DNA of 11,604 bases from Caldilinea sp. (GCA_026389955.1 JAPLGY010000361.1:1-11604), one strand, 5' to 3'. Shown: positions 1-8,724, counted from the first letter of the stretch. Translations and numbers: made by a program. Notes: generated by a model not told the origin, from the letters alone.

Positions 1-431
1 TCCTGACGGTTCTTGCGCCATCCGCTGACAATGTCGTACCCTTCATCGATCTTCGCCATCAACAGCGGAATATCCATCGGGTCGTTCTGCAGGTCTGCAT
101 CCATCGTGACAATCACTTCCCCGCGTGCCTGGGCAAATCCAGCTGCAAAGGCAGCCGTCTGACCAAAGTTGCGTCGAAACCGAATGATCGTGAAACGCGA
201 GTCTCGGGTCGCAATCTCCTTGAGCAACGCAAAACTGCGGTCGCGCGAGCCATCGTCGACCACAATCACCTCGGCAGGCTGCCCATAGTGGGCAATCGCA
301 GCATCCAACGCTGTGTAAAGCTGCGGAATGCTGCCCTCTTCGTTGTAGAGTGGAATCACAATACTGATTTTGAGCGGCGCAGCAGGGGCTGCTTGCCCTG
401 CAGAAACCTGGGTCGACTGTTGACTCGTCAC
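1..431 (-). CDS. Family 2 glycosyltransferase, polyprenyl-phosphate sugar transferase type (partial, C-terminus outside window)
   Basis: Only the first 143 residues are inside the window. They form the start of a GT-A fold: a beta strand ending VIPLYNEEGS (residues 25-34), the nucleotide-binding VVDDGSRD (57-64), NFGQTAAFAAGFAQARGE (88-105) and the metal-binding MDADLQNDP (110-118). This set is characteristic of the DPM1/ArnC/GtrB branch, which moves a sugar from a nucleotide donor to a polyprenyl phosphate at the inner face of the membrane. The sugar cannot be told from the sequence. The GTG start is chosen because GAGGAG (444-439, minus strand) lies 7 bases upstream, and the GTG two bases earlier runs straight into a stop. 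A Ala/Gln/Ser/Thr-rich stretch of about 18 residues precedes the domain. It follows cobT by 27 bases and is probably in the same transcript. Whether C-terminal membrane helices follow is unknown. Confidence 0.9.
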   Translation of the reverse strand, partial: MTSQQSTQVSAGQAAPAAPLKISIVIPLYNEEGSIPQLYTALDAAIAHYGQPAEVIVVDDGSRDRSFALLKEIATRDSRFTIIRFRRNFGQTAAFAAGFAQARGEVIVTMDADLQNDPMDIPLLMAKIDEGYDIVSGWRKNRQ

Positions 432-458
432 ACCTCTTCTCCTCTCGGATCGATTCAC

Positions 459-1558
459 TCAGCCCGGGTCTGAATCCAGCCCGGGGATCTCCAGCGGGCC
501 TGCCACCCTTGCTTCCTCAAAAGTCGCCATTTCGTTCAATGTGGCCAGTGCAGCATCCAACAGCGGGAGCGCCAGCAGTGCGCCCGACCCTTCCCCCAGC
601 CGCATCGACAGATCCAGCAGGGGAGACAAGCCGGTACACTCGAGCAAAGCCCGATGGCCAGGTTCCTGGCTTTCGTGGCCGGCAATTGCAAATGGGTGCG
701 CTGCCGGGCACAGGCCAAAAGCCAGTGCAGCCCCCGCCGTCGAAATGAGCCCGTCCACCAGCACCGGCACCCTGGCTGCAGCAGCCGCCAGCACCACCCC
801 GGCGATCGCCCCGATCTCCAACCCCCCAATTTTGCTCAGCACGTCGATCGGGTCGCTGCGCTCCGGGCGGTGTCGTGCCAACGCCTCTTCGATCACAGCA
901 ACTTTGTGCTGCCAGCGCGCTTCGTCGATCCCAGTGCCCCTGCCCGTGACCGCAGCCGGGGCACGCCCGGTCAGAACCGCAGCGATGGCGGCACTGGCTG
1001 TGGTGTTGCCGATCCCCATCTCACCGGTGACCAGCAGGCAGGCCCCTTGCTCGACCGCCACCTGGGCCACCTGGATCCCGGTCTCGACTGCGGCGACGGC
1101 CTCGTCAGGGGTTAAGGCAGGAACCTCCAAAAAATTGCGCGTCCCTGGCCGAATTTTGGCCGCCACGAGGTGAGGATGGGCGGGCAGCACAGCCGCTACC
1201 CCAACATCCACCACCGTGACTTCTGCCCCCACCAGACGGGCCAGCACGTTGACCGCCGCTCCACCTGCCAAAAAATTGTGCACCATCTGGGCAGTCACCG
1301 AGGCTGGATAGGCGCTGACGCCGGCCGCCGCCACGCCGTGGTCGGCCGCACAGACAATCACCCGGCAAGGGCGCAGCGGCGGGCACAAACTGCCCGTGAT
1401 CCCAGCCAGCTGGACACTCAGCGCTTCCAGCCGCCCCAGCGCTCCGGCAGGTTTGGTCAGCTCTTGCTGGCGCTGCCGTGCAGCCAGCTGGCTCACCGGG
1501 TCCAGCGCGCCAATTTGGGCGACCGTCTGCGACAACAACTGCCCCGGCGCTCTGCTGC

Positions 1559-1562
<4 letters not shown>
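459..1562 (-). CDS. cobT: Nicotinate-nucleotide--dimethylbenzimidazole phosphoribosyltransferase CobT
   Basis: CobT transfers the phosphoribosyl group of nicotinate mononucleotide to a base such as 5,6-dimethylbenzimidazole, giving alpha-ribazole phosphate for the lower ligand of cobalamin. The 367 residues are close to the usual length of about 350. Family motifs run in order: KPAGALGRLE (37-46), the DHGVAAAGVSAYP block (74-86), FLAGGAAVNVLAR (97-109), TGEMGIGNTTAS (179-190), GRGTGI (207-212), KIGGLEIGAIAG (244-255), GHESQEPGHRA (295-305) and MRLGEGSGA (320-328). Glu324 in the last motif is the expected catalytic base, equivalent to Glu317 of Salmonella CobT. The start at 1562 is chosen because its ATG overlaps the stop of the upstream gene (ATGA) and because the open frame further upstream lies inside that gene and has no CobT-like sequence. 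No other cobalamin genes are in the window, so it may serve salvage or a pathway encoded elsewhere. Confidence 0.96.
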
Positions 1563-3151
<1,589 letters not shown>

Positions 3152-3171
3152 AAATTCCCTCGTTTGACCTA

Positions 3172-3201
3172 TTGCTATCCGCCTATAAAACGGTGTACAC
3201 T
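3172..3201 (+). promoter_or_regulatory. Weak candidate promoter for the secreted-protein gene
   Basis: TTGCTA (3172-3177) and TACACT (3196-3201) are separated by 18 bases and are partial matches to -35 and -10 boxes. A better -35-like TTGACC (3164-3169) and a better -10-like TATAAA (3184-3189) are also present, but only 14 bases apart. The assignment is tentative; a promoter is expected here because the neighbour is divergent. Confidence 0.25.
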
Positions 3202-3236
3202 CAGAAGAGAGACATCCCGGCATCCACAACACTTGG

Positions 3237-3265
3237 ATTGTCCCAGTATACACGCGATGTGTCAA
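3237..3265 (-). promoter_or_regulatory. Candidate sigma-70-type promoter of the cobT operon
   Basis: Reading the minus strand, TTGACA (3265-3260) is a perfect -35 box. After 17 bases comes GACAAT (3242-3237), a 4-of-6 match to a -10 box. Transcription would start near 3230, giving a leader of about 80 bases before the GTG at 3151. A start there would also leave only about 7 bases before the alternative ATG at 3223. A second -10-like TATACT (3250-3245) has no matching -35 at the right distance. Confidence 0.45.
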
Positions 3266-3284
3266 CTTGACGCCTTCACCCATT

Positions 3285-3292
3285 GGAGGAGG
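3285..3292 (+). promoter_or_regulatory. Strong ribosome binding site deciding the start at 3300
   Basis: GGAGGAGG lies 7 bases before the ATG at 3300. This favours 3300 over the in-frame ATG at 3267, which would place the Shine-Dalgarno sequence inside the coding region and add 11 residues ahead of the signal peptide. Confidence 0.8.
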
Positions 3293-3299
3293 AAAAATT

Positions 3300-5255
3300 A
3301 TGTCTCACCGTCTTCTTGTTTCGTCACAGTCCCGTCGAGCATGGGGTTTTGGAGGGTGGATTGGGCTGTTGTGTGCAACTCTGCTGGGGTGGGGGGCTGT
3401 GCATGCCCAAACAAGCACAACCCCCATTTTGCTGGGTGAATTTGTGAACGCCGACCTGGCGGCAGGCGAAGAAGCCGCCTATGTGCTGACAATTCGCGAC
3501 GACGCGACCTATACGGTTGTCTCCACAGGAGACAGCTCGCCAGACAACTTTCAGCTGACCATCTTGCGCGACGACGAGAGCGTGGTTTACGAAGAGACGC
3601 TGGCCGATCTGTTCGATGTCGAACTGACAGCCGGGGACTATCTGCTGCTCTTTGTCGCGCAACAGAGCGCAGAGCTGGGCTTTGTGGTCGGTGTGGAGGC
3701 TGGCAGCATGAGCGCAGACCCCTCCTTGCCGGGGCAGCTGTTCAACGGCGCCACCTTTGTCACCTCTGGGGTGACAGAGCCCCTCTACGCCGAGGTAACC
3801 GTCGAGGCGAGCCAGTACCCACAACAGCTGGCCATCCTGGTTCAAGGCGCCGACGACGATCGATACACAGCGGAGCTGGTCGACTCAGTCACTGCCGACT
3901 CGACCACGATCGCCACCGACCGTTCCGACGTGCTGCTGCTCCCCACCCAGGGGGGGGTGTACGAATTGACCGTCACCCCCGACGGCGAAGGCGCAGAGCT
4001 CCAGGTCAGCATCTTTCTGAGCGGACCAGCGCCCGTGCTGGAGCCAGGTGTCGAAACCAGCGACGACCTGCTCAACCCGGACGACACCAACCTGTACCAG
4101 TTCGCTGTTGCAGAAGCTGGCACCACCGTCCATGTGGTTGCGACGTCGAACGAAATGCTCACATTGGAGGTGGGCTTTCGGCCAGGCGAGGGCTTTCGGT
4201 CAGCCTATTCCTTCGGCGACGAACCTGCCAGACTTACCTTTGTCGCCCCAGTGGCCGGCACCTACTACCTGGACGTGAGCAGCGATGCAGAAGGGGGGGC
4301 CGCCTACACCGTGCAGTTCGAAGAGGGCGAGCTGGCCTCCACCTTGCCGCTGGCGACCCCGGTGAATGGGCAGATCGGGGCTGACACCGTCGTCGGCTAT
4401 CTCGTCCAGGTCGATACTGCCGAGCAGTTCCTGATCGTCGTGTTGGCTGGCCACACCGAAGATGACCTCGACCTGCAGCTGAGCCGGTATGCAGACGAAA
4501 CGATCACGGCCAGCGACATCAGCCAGCTCGGCGGCTCCAAAGAGATTGTCTCCACCTATGTAGAAGAACCGGGCACCTACATCGTGCTGGTGGACAGTAC
4601 CTGGAGCGACCAGGCCGCTGACTTCTCGATCAGCGCAGGGACGATCCCGGTCACAGACCTGCTCGCCGCTGCCGGCGACGAGACGGAAAGCAGCACCCCC
4701 ACTGAGACAGCCCCCACTCAGACAGCTCCCACAGACACAGCCCCCACAGAGACAGCTCCCACTCAGACAGCCCCCACAGAGACACCCCCCACTGAGACAG
4801 CTCCCACTGAGATCCTCGAACAGTGGGCCGTCAACGCTTCTGCGTCCAGCCAGTACGGCGACGACGATTGGTCCGCCCAGCAGGCGACCGGGGAGCCAGA
4901 CACGCTGATTCCCGGAGACGAAGTGACAGCCTGGGCAGCGTACAGCAGCGACAGCCAGCTGGAAACCTTGGTGCTGGCGTATGCCCAGCCTGTGATCCCG
5001 GTTGGGCTGGAGATCTACGAGTCCTACAATCCAGGTGCCGTTGTGCGGGTCGAATTTTTCGATCTCAACACGGACGAATGGGTGGTCGCCTGGGAGGGAA
5101 CTGCGGAGAGTGCGGGGCTGGATTTTGCGACTTTCCGTCCTGCGCTCATCTCCGTCAATTTTGCCACAGACCAGGTGCGTCTGACTGTGGATGAACCGTC
5201 GGTGAGCGGCTGGAACGAGATCGACGCAGTCAAATTGATCGGCATTCCCGACTGA
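3300..5255 (+). CDS. Secreted multidomain protein: PPC-like beta-sandwich repeats, Thr-Pro linker and C-terminal discoidin-like domain
   Basis: The 651-residue protein has a signal peptide: basic residues at 4, 12 and 13, a hydrophobic stretch (about 18-33) and a likely cleavage site after Ala36 in AVHA-QT. Residues 40-448 look like four beta-sandwich modules (about 42-134, 145-240, 247-341 and 350-446), judged from recurring elements such as LTAGDYLLLF, GGVYELTV, VAGTYYLDV and EEPGTYIVLV. These resemble bacterial pre-peptidase C-terminal (PPC) domains. A Thr-Pro linker follows (464-504). The C-terminal 145 residues contain SSQYGDDDWSAQQATGEPDT, IYESYNPGAVVRVEFFD and WNEIDAVKLIG, resembling discoidin/galactose-binding-like domains (the IYE-YNPGAVV motif is also known from FBXL4). 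The mature chain is very acidic and has no catalytic motif I recognise. A surface or secreted ligand-binding role is likely; the ligand is unknown. It has its own ribosome binding site and a hairpin just after the stop. Confidence 0.85.
   Translation: MSHRLLVSSQSRRAWGFGGWIGLLCATLLGWGAVHAQTSTTPILLGEFVNADLAAGEEAAYVLTIRDDATYTVVSTGDSSPDNFQLTILRDDESVVYEETLADLFDVELTAGDYLLLFVAQQSAELGFVVGVEAGSMSADPSLPGQLFNGATFVTSGVTEPLYAEVTVEASQYPQQLAILVQGADDDRYTAELVDSVTADSTTIATDRSDVLLLPTQGGVYELTVTPDGEGAELQVSIFLSGPAPVLEPGVETSDDLLNPDDTNLYQFAVAEAGTTVHVVATSNEMLTLEVGFRPGEGFRSAYSFGDEPARLTFVAPVAGTYYLDVSSDAEGGAAYTVQFEEGELASTLPLATPVNGQIGADTVVGYLVQVDTAEQFLIVVLAGHTEDDLDLQLSRYADETITASDISQLGGSKEIVSTYVEEPGTYIVLVDSTWSDQAADFSISAGTIPVTDLLAAAGDETESSTPTETAPTQTAPTDTAPTETAPTQTAPTETPPTETAPTEILEQWAVNASASSQYGDDDWSAQQATGEPDTLIPGDEVTAWAAYSSDSQLETLVLAYAQPVIPVGLEIYESYNPGAVVRVEFFDLNTDEWVVAWEGTAESAGLDFATFRPALISVNFATDQVRLTVDEPSVSGWNEIDAVKLIGIPD
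4701..4805 (+). repeat. Seven tandem 15-base units encoding T-x-T-A-P
   Basis: Seven in-frame 15-base units encode TETAP, TQTAP, TDTAP, TETAP, TQTAP, TETPP and TETAP, followed by a partial TE. The nucleotide units are nearly identical, differing mostly at the third base of the Ala and Thr codons and in the x codon. This suggests growth by slippage or unequal recombination. The peptide should be an extended, stiff linker and a possible O-glycosylation site. Confidence 0.95.
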
Positions 5256-5264
5256 CCGCCCGCG

Positions 5265-5298
5265 CCAATCGGCTGATCGGTGCGGGTCAGCCGATTGG
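5265..5298 (+). terminator. Strong hairpin after the secreted-protein gene, possible terminator
   Basis: CCAATCGGCTGA (5265-5276) and TCAGCCGATTGG (5287-5298) are perfect 12-base arms around a 10-base loop. One more G-U pair and one C-G pair can extend the stem outward. It begins 9 bases after the stop codon at 5255. No T-run follows, so it is not a textbook intrinsic terminator; it may end the transcript with a factor's help or protect the mRNA 3' end. Confidence 0.5.
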
Positions 5299-5457
5299 TG
5301 GGTCAGCTTGGCGTCAGTCTGCTGTCTGCGCAATCGGACATTTCCTTACACATCCTTCGGAGAACTTTGCTAGGATTGTGTATAAATACTGTAAATACAT
5401 GGGCAGCCGAAGCGGTATTTTCTTTTATATCTAACCTATTTGACAGAGGAGGCGTCC
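5299..5457 (+). promoter_or_regulatory. AT-rich upstream region of htpX with weak promoter-like elements
   Basis: From about 5366 the sequence is strikingly AT-rich compared with the genes. TTGCTA (5367-5372) and TGTAAA (5390-5395) are 17 bases apart and are the best-spaced promoter boxes I see; a stronger -10-like TATAAA (5381-5386) lacks a partner. An inverted repeat TGTAT-N11-ATACA (5379-5399) and a 7-base direct repeat TAAATAC (5383-5389, 5392-5398) overlap these boxes and could be an operator. I see no CIRCE element. Confidence 0.35.
5446..5452 (+). promoter_or_regulatory. Ribosome binding site of htpX
   Basis: GAGGAGG lies 5 bases before the ATG at 5458. It rules out the in-frame ATG-less extension reaching back to 5440, which would include the Shine-Dalgarno sequence itself. 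Confidence 0.8.
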
Positions 5458-6333
5458 ATGAATCAGTTTTGGAATACGACAAAAACAACTTTGCTGCTTG
5501 GCCTGCTGACCGGCTTTTTTGTGCTGATCGGCAATGCGCTGGGCGGTGGGAATGGCATGGTCATTGCGCTTTTGTTCGCTGTGGCCATGAACATGGCGGC
5601 CTGGTGGTTTTCAGACACCATGGCGTTGAAGATGAGCCGAGCACGTGAGGTGACTCCCGCAGAGGCACCGGAACTGCACCGCATGGTCGAAACGTTGGCC
5701 CAGCGTGCGGGGATTCCCAAACCGAGCGTGCACCTGATCGACAGCCCGGCCCCCAATGCTTTTGCCACGGGCCGCTCACCGGCCAAGGGTGCGGTGGCAG
5801 CGACCACCGGCCTGATGCAGATTTTGACTCGCGATGAGCTGGCCGGTGTCATGGCGCACGAGCTGGCACATATCAAGAACCGTGATACGTTGATCAGCAG
5901 CATTGCGGCGACCATTGCCGGGGCAATTGGCATGTTGGCAGACATGGCGATGTGGAGCATGATCTTCGGGGGCAGCGACGACGAAGAAGGAGGCGGGGGG
6001 AGCAGCTGGCTCATGTTGATTTTGGCGCCGATCGCTGCGCTGATCATTCAGATGGCGATCTCGCGCTCGCGTGAGTTTGTGGCGGACGCCGAAGGTGCCC
6101 GCATTCTGGGGGACCCTGCCCCGCTGGCCAATGCGCTGCGCAAGCTTCAAATGAGCGTGACGCGCCAGCCGATGGCAGTGGCGCCGGCAACTGCGCATCT
6201 GTACATCGTCAACCCCATCTTTGGCGGGCTGGCAGGGCTCTTCAGCACGCATCCTTCCACTGAAAAACGCATCGCCCGTCTCCAGGAACTGCGTCTTCTC
6301 CCAGAGACAGGGCGGGGACGGTCAGCCGGCTGA
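5458..6333 (+). CDS. htpX: Membrane zinc protease HtpX (family M48)
   Basis: HtpX is a membrane-bound metalloprotease that degrades misfolded membrane proteins, acting in parallel with FtsH in bacteria where it has been studied. The 291 residues are close to the 293 of the E. coli enzyme. The zinc motif is HELAH at 134-138, with catalytic Glu135, and the third ligand is probably Glu206 in SRSREFVAD (202-210). Hydrophobic segments near 12-27, 33-50, 146-170 and 184-200 fit the four-helix HtpX layout. The conserved APNAFATGR (98-106) and the C-terminal FSTHPSTEKRIARL (262-275) are also present. An acidic/glycine insert, SDDEEGGGGSS (173-183), lies between the third and fourth helices. It is a single gene with its own promoter region. 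Its 3' end nearly touches recJ on the other strand. Confidence 0.96.
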   Translation: MNQFWNTTKTTLLLGLLTGFFVLIGNALGGGNGMVIALLFAVAMNMAAWWFSDTMALKMSRAREVTPAEAPELHRMVETLAQRAGIPKPSVHLIDSPAPNAFATGRSPAKGAVAATTGLMQILTRDELAGVMAHELAHIKNRDTLISSIAATIAGAIGMLADMAMWSMIFGGSDDEEGGGGSSWLMLILAPIAALIIQMAISRSREFVADAEGARILGDPAPLANALRKLQMSVTRQPMAVAPATAHLYIVNPIFGGLAGLFSTHPSTEKRIARLQELRLLPETGRGRSAG

Positions 6334-6335
6334 CC
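6320..6335. repeat. Perfect 16-base palindrome over the htpX stop codon
   Basis: GGTCAGCCGGCTGACC is identical to its own reverse complement. It includes the last codons and stop of htpX (6331-6333) and ends one base before the last base of the gap to the recJ stop. With no loop it would form a stem only by opening the centre in RNA. It could contribute to ending both converging transcripts, or be a protein-binding site. Its core (TCAGCC/GGCTGA) is also the inner stem of the hairpin at 5265-5298. Confidence 0.6.
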
Positions 6336-6336
6336 C

Positions 6337-8724
6337 TCAGCCCACCCCCAGTTCGCTCAGCCGGGCGCGCGCCACAAAGCGGCGATACGCACGCACTTCG
6401 GCCAGCAAGGCATCGAACTCTGTCCACAGATCTTCGGTGCCTGCTGGCCCGGCTACCGCCGCTCCCACCAAAACCAGATCGGCGTCCAACCACTCGATCA
6501 GACGAAGTTTTCCACTGTTCGCCAACAACAGCAATGCTGTGCGAATCACCCCTTCGGTCTGGCCGAGCCGCGCTGCCATCCGCTTCACATCGACCTGCCC
6601 TGCACTGCGGTTCAACGCATATTTGACCATCCCTGCCACCTGTTGGAGCACGACCGACGGCGCGTCGTCGGCGGTAAAACGGGCACAAAGATAGACCTGA
6701 CCGCTGTCGTTGTTGTCCAAGAGCCAGCGCATCAGCTCCGGAGAGGGGGGAATGCTCCACAGAACCAACGGATGGGAACGCCCTGCCGGCACCGCAAAGC
6801 GCGGGGCATACTCGACCCCTGCGCCGGCTGTTTCCAGACGAGTTCCTTCCGCATACCAGATTGCCTTCGCCGGCAAAACAGGGGCCGGTTCAAACGACTG
6901 GCGCAGGTCGACCAGGGCCACAGGCGGTCGCTGCGCCACCGGCGCCGCAGGCAGGGTGACAGCCGGGCGGTGGGCCACATAGAGCAGCTGCAACGAGCGC
7001 TCTCCCCGATATTGGTTGACCCCCAGCGTATAGACCAGATCCAGCGGCCCTGCCGGCAGCTCGGCATCCCCCCCCCCAACCCAGAGCAGGTCCCGCACAG
7101 GCCCCTCTTCCTGACGAATCCGCAGTTTGCGGTGGGTGCCCTCGGCGCCCATCCGGCGGTCGCCGACCACCACCACCCCCCCTGTCGCCAGCCGCGGCAA
7201 AGGGTTGCCCTGCCCAAACGGGGCCAGCCGCGCCAGCTGGCTTGCCACTTCCAAAGAAAGCTCGTCCAGCCGGACGGTGAGATCAATCTGAAGACCCGGC
7301 TGGGTCACAGGGTCTCGATGCAGCTCCACCTGACGGCTGAGCTCCTGACGAAAGACTGCGATGTTTTCGGGCTTGAGCGAGAGCCCAGCCGCCCCCGGAT
7401 GCCCCCCATGTGCAGCCAGGAGATGGCTGCAGGCCGCAATGGCAGCACCAATATCAACCCCCTGCACACTGCGTGCACTGCCACGCGCCAGTTCGCCGGG
7501 CGGCATCCGCAGCAACACCACCGGCTTGCCGTAGAGCTCGACCAGACGCGAGGCCACGATCCCCACCACCCCTGCATGCCACGCCGGATGCGCCAGCACC
7601 AACGCGTTGAATTCCAGCAGGCTCGGGTCCTGTTCGATCAAGGTGTCCGCCGAACTGGCGATCTGGCTGGTCAGCCTGCGGCGTTCCTGGTTCAGCCGTT
7701 CCAGCTGATTGGCCAGCTGCCCCGCACGGATCGGGTCCCGCGTCGACAACAGCTCGACGGCCACCGTAGCATCCTCCAACCTTCCCAAAGCATTCATGCG
7801 GGGCCCCAGCTGAAATCCAATCGACTCGGCAGTCAGCTGTGAGGCGTCTACCTGGGAGATCTGCATCAAGGCCAGCAACCCGACGCGGGTGGTCGTGCGC
7901 AGCCGCTCCAGCCCCCGTTGCAGCAGATAGCGGGCATCGTTCACCTGTTCTGCCACATCGGCCACAATGCCCAGCGCGACGAGGTCGAGCAACCGTTCCT
8001 CTTCGCCGCTGTGGCCGGCCAGCGCAAAGAGACGTTGGACAAGTTTGTAGGCGACACCGACACCGGGCAACGTCCGCAGCGGGTCACCTTCTGGCAAAAA
8101 CTTGGGGTTGACGATCGCATTGGCGCGACGCACGCTGGCGCTGCCAGCTTCCGCAGCGTCTATCCCCCACAGACGGTCGGGGGCACGCCCCTGAAACTCT
8201 GCCGGAAGGTCATGGTGGTCGGTGACCACCACGACGATCTTTTGGTCCCGGGCATACCCGATCGCCTCTGTCTCGGCGATTCCTGTGTCGCAGGTCAACA
8301 GCAGGTCTATCGGTCCCTCGCTCTGTTTTTCTTGCAATTTGTGCAGACGAATGCCGTGATTTTCTTCGAAGCGATTGGGGACATGAAAACGCACCCGGTC
8401 GTCGCCAGCCAATGTACGCAGCGCGGTCACCAACAGCGCAGTGCTCGTCTGCCCATCCACGTCGAAGTCACCCCAGACCAACAGATGCTGTCGCTGCTGC
8501 ACGGCGGCCAGAATCAGCGCTGCAGCAGCATCCACCCCGAGCAAAGCCGACGGCGGGGCGGGCTGGTACTGGCCAGGGTCCAGAAAGGGAATCGCCTTCT
8601 CGGGTGTATCGACCCCGCGCTGCGCCAGCAGCTGCGCCACCCAAGGATGCCCTCCGACAGCAGAGACCAGGGCCGGAGAGGGGACAACAGGGTCTCTGAA
8701 CACCCATGGCTGTGCTCTGCCCAT
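6337..8724 (-). CDS. recJ: Single-stranded-DNA-specific 5'-3' exonuclease RecJ, C-terminally extended
   Basis: RecJ degrades single-stranded DNA 5' to 3' in recombination and mismatch or base-excision repair. The DHH motifs are all intact: GDFDVDG (85-91), CDTGI (145-149), TDHH (168-171) and GIVADV (252-257). GPRMNALGRLEDA (307-319) and the DHHA1 motif HGGHPGAAGLSL (439-450) follow. The OB-fold part starts at APFGQGNPLP (501-510) and ends near QYRGERSLQLLYV (571-583). At 795 residues it is much longer than E. coli RecJ (577). The extra 590-795 segment is Pro/Ala-rich, then has a helical stretch (690-755) resembling a winged helix, with no match I can name. The ATG at 8724 is preferred: it shares its A with the stop of the upstream gene (TGATG), and GGGGGAG (8740-8734) lies 9 bases upstream. 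It is the last gene of a coupled operon of envelope-type genes. Confidence 0.93.
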   Translation of the reverse strand: MGRAQPWVFRDPVVPSPALVSAVGGHPWVAQLLAQRGVDTPEKAIPFLDPGQYQPAPPSALLGVDAAAALILAAVQQRQHLLVWGDFDVDGQTSTALLVTALRTLAGDDRVRFHVPNRFEENHGIRLHKLQEKQSEGPIDLLLTCDTGIAETEAIGYARDQKIVVVVTDHHDLPAEFQGRAPDRLWGIDAAEAGSASVRRANAIVNPKFLPEGDPLRTLPGVGVAYKLVQRLFALAGHSGEEERLLDLVALGIVADVAEQVNDARYLLQRGLERLRTTTRVGLLALMQISQVDASQLTAESIGFQLGPRMNALGRLEDATVAVELLSTRDPIRAGQLANQLERLNQERRRLTSQIASSADTLIEQDPSLLEFNALVLAHPAWHAGVVGIVASRLVELYGKPVVLLRMPPGELARGSARSVQGVDIGAAIAACSHLLAAHGGHPGAAGLSLKPENIAVFRQELSRQVELHRDPVTQPGLQIDLTVRLDELSLEVASQLARLAPFGQGNPLPRLATGGVVVVGDRRMGAEGTHRKLRIRQEEGPVRDLLWVGGGDAELPAGPLDLVYTLGVNQYRGERSLQLLYVAHRPAVTLPAAPVAQRPPVALVDLRQSFEPAPVLPAKAIWYAEGTRLETAGAGVEYAPRFAVPAGRSHPLVLWSIPPSPELMRWLLDNNDSGQVYLCARFTADDAPSVVLQQVAGMVKYALNRSAGQVDVKRMAARLGQTEGVIRTALLLLANSGKLRLIEWLDADLVLVGAAVAGPAGTEDLWTEFDALLAEVRAYRRFVARARLSELGVG
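7068..7077. repeat. 10-base C/G homopolymer inside recJ
   Basis: Ten consecutive C on the plus strand are ten G on the recJ coding strand, encoding part of V-G-G-G-D (residues 549-553). A one-base slip would shift the frame after the catalytic core and remove the end of the OB fold and the C-terminal extension. It could also be a sequencing-error hot spot, but the frame is intact as given. Confidence 0.95.

Larger units (their letters stand above)
3152..3299. promoter_or_regulatory. Divergent intergenic region between the cobT operon and the secreted-protein gene
   Basis: This 148-base gap must hold the start signals of both flanking transcription units. It is more AT-rich than the genes around it. 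Besides the candidate promoters listed separately, it has a perfect 8-base palindrome GTGTACAC (3193-3200), a GTATAC (3246-3251) and an inverted repeat ACAC-N5-GTGT (3250-3262), any of which could be a repressor site. No cobalamin riboswitch is visible: the leader of the cobT transcript is too short and I see no B12-box-like sequence. Confidence 0.6.

Noticed and set aside
456..486. Near-palindrome TCAGCCCGGGTCTGA and repeated CAGCCCGGG at the cobT stop as a terminator
   Set aside because: The palindrome has a central mismatch, no T-run follows and the GT2 gene continues 27 bases downstream, so a terminator here is unlikely.
3152..3299. A cobalamin riboswitch upstream of the cobT operon
   Set aside because: The leader from the likely promoter is only about 80 bases and no B12-box-like sequence was found. 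A shorter or different element cannot be excluded.
4200..5333. Minus-strand 377-residue frame with a Cys-Gly-rich repeat
   Set aside because: The repeat is only the reverse reading of the T-x-T-A-P linker, and the rest has no protein-like pattern. The plus-strand gene has a signal peptide and a ribosome binding site.
5256..5457. CIRCE or other heat-shock operator before htpX
   Set aside because: No GAGTGCTAA-type inverted repeat is present.
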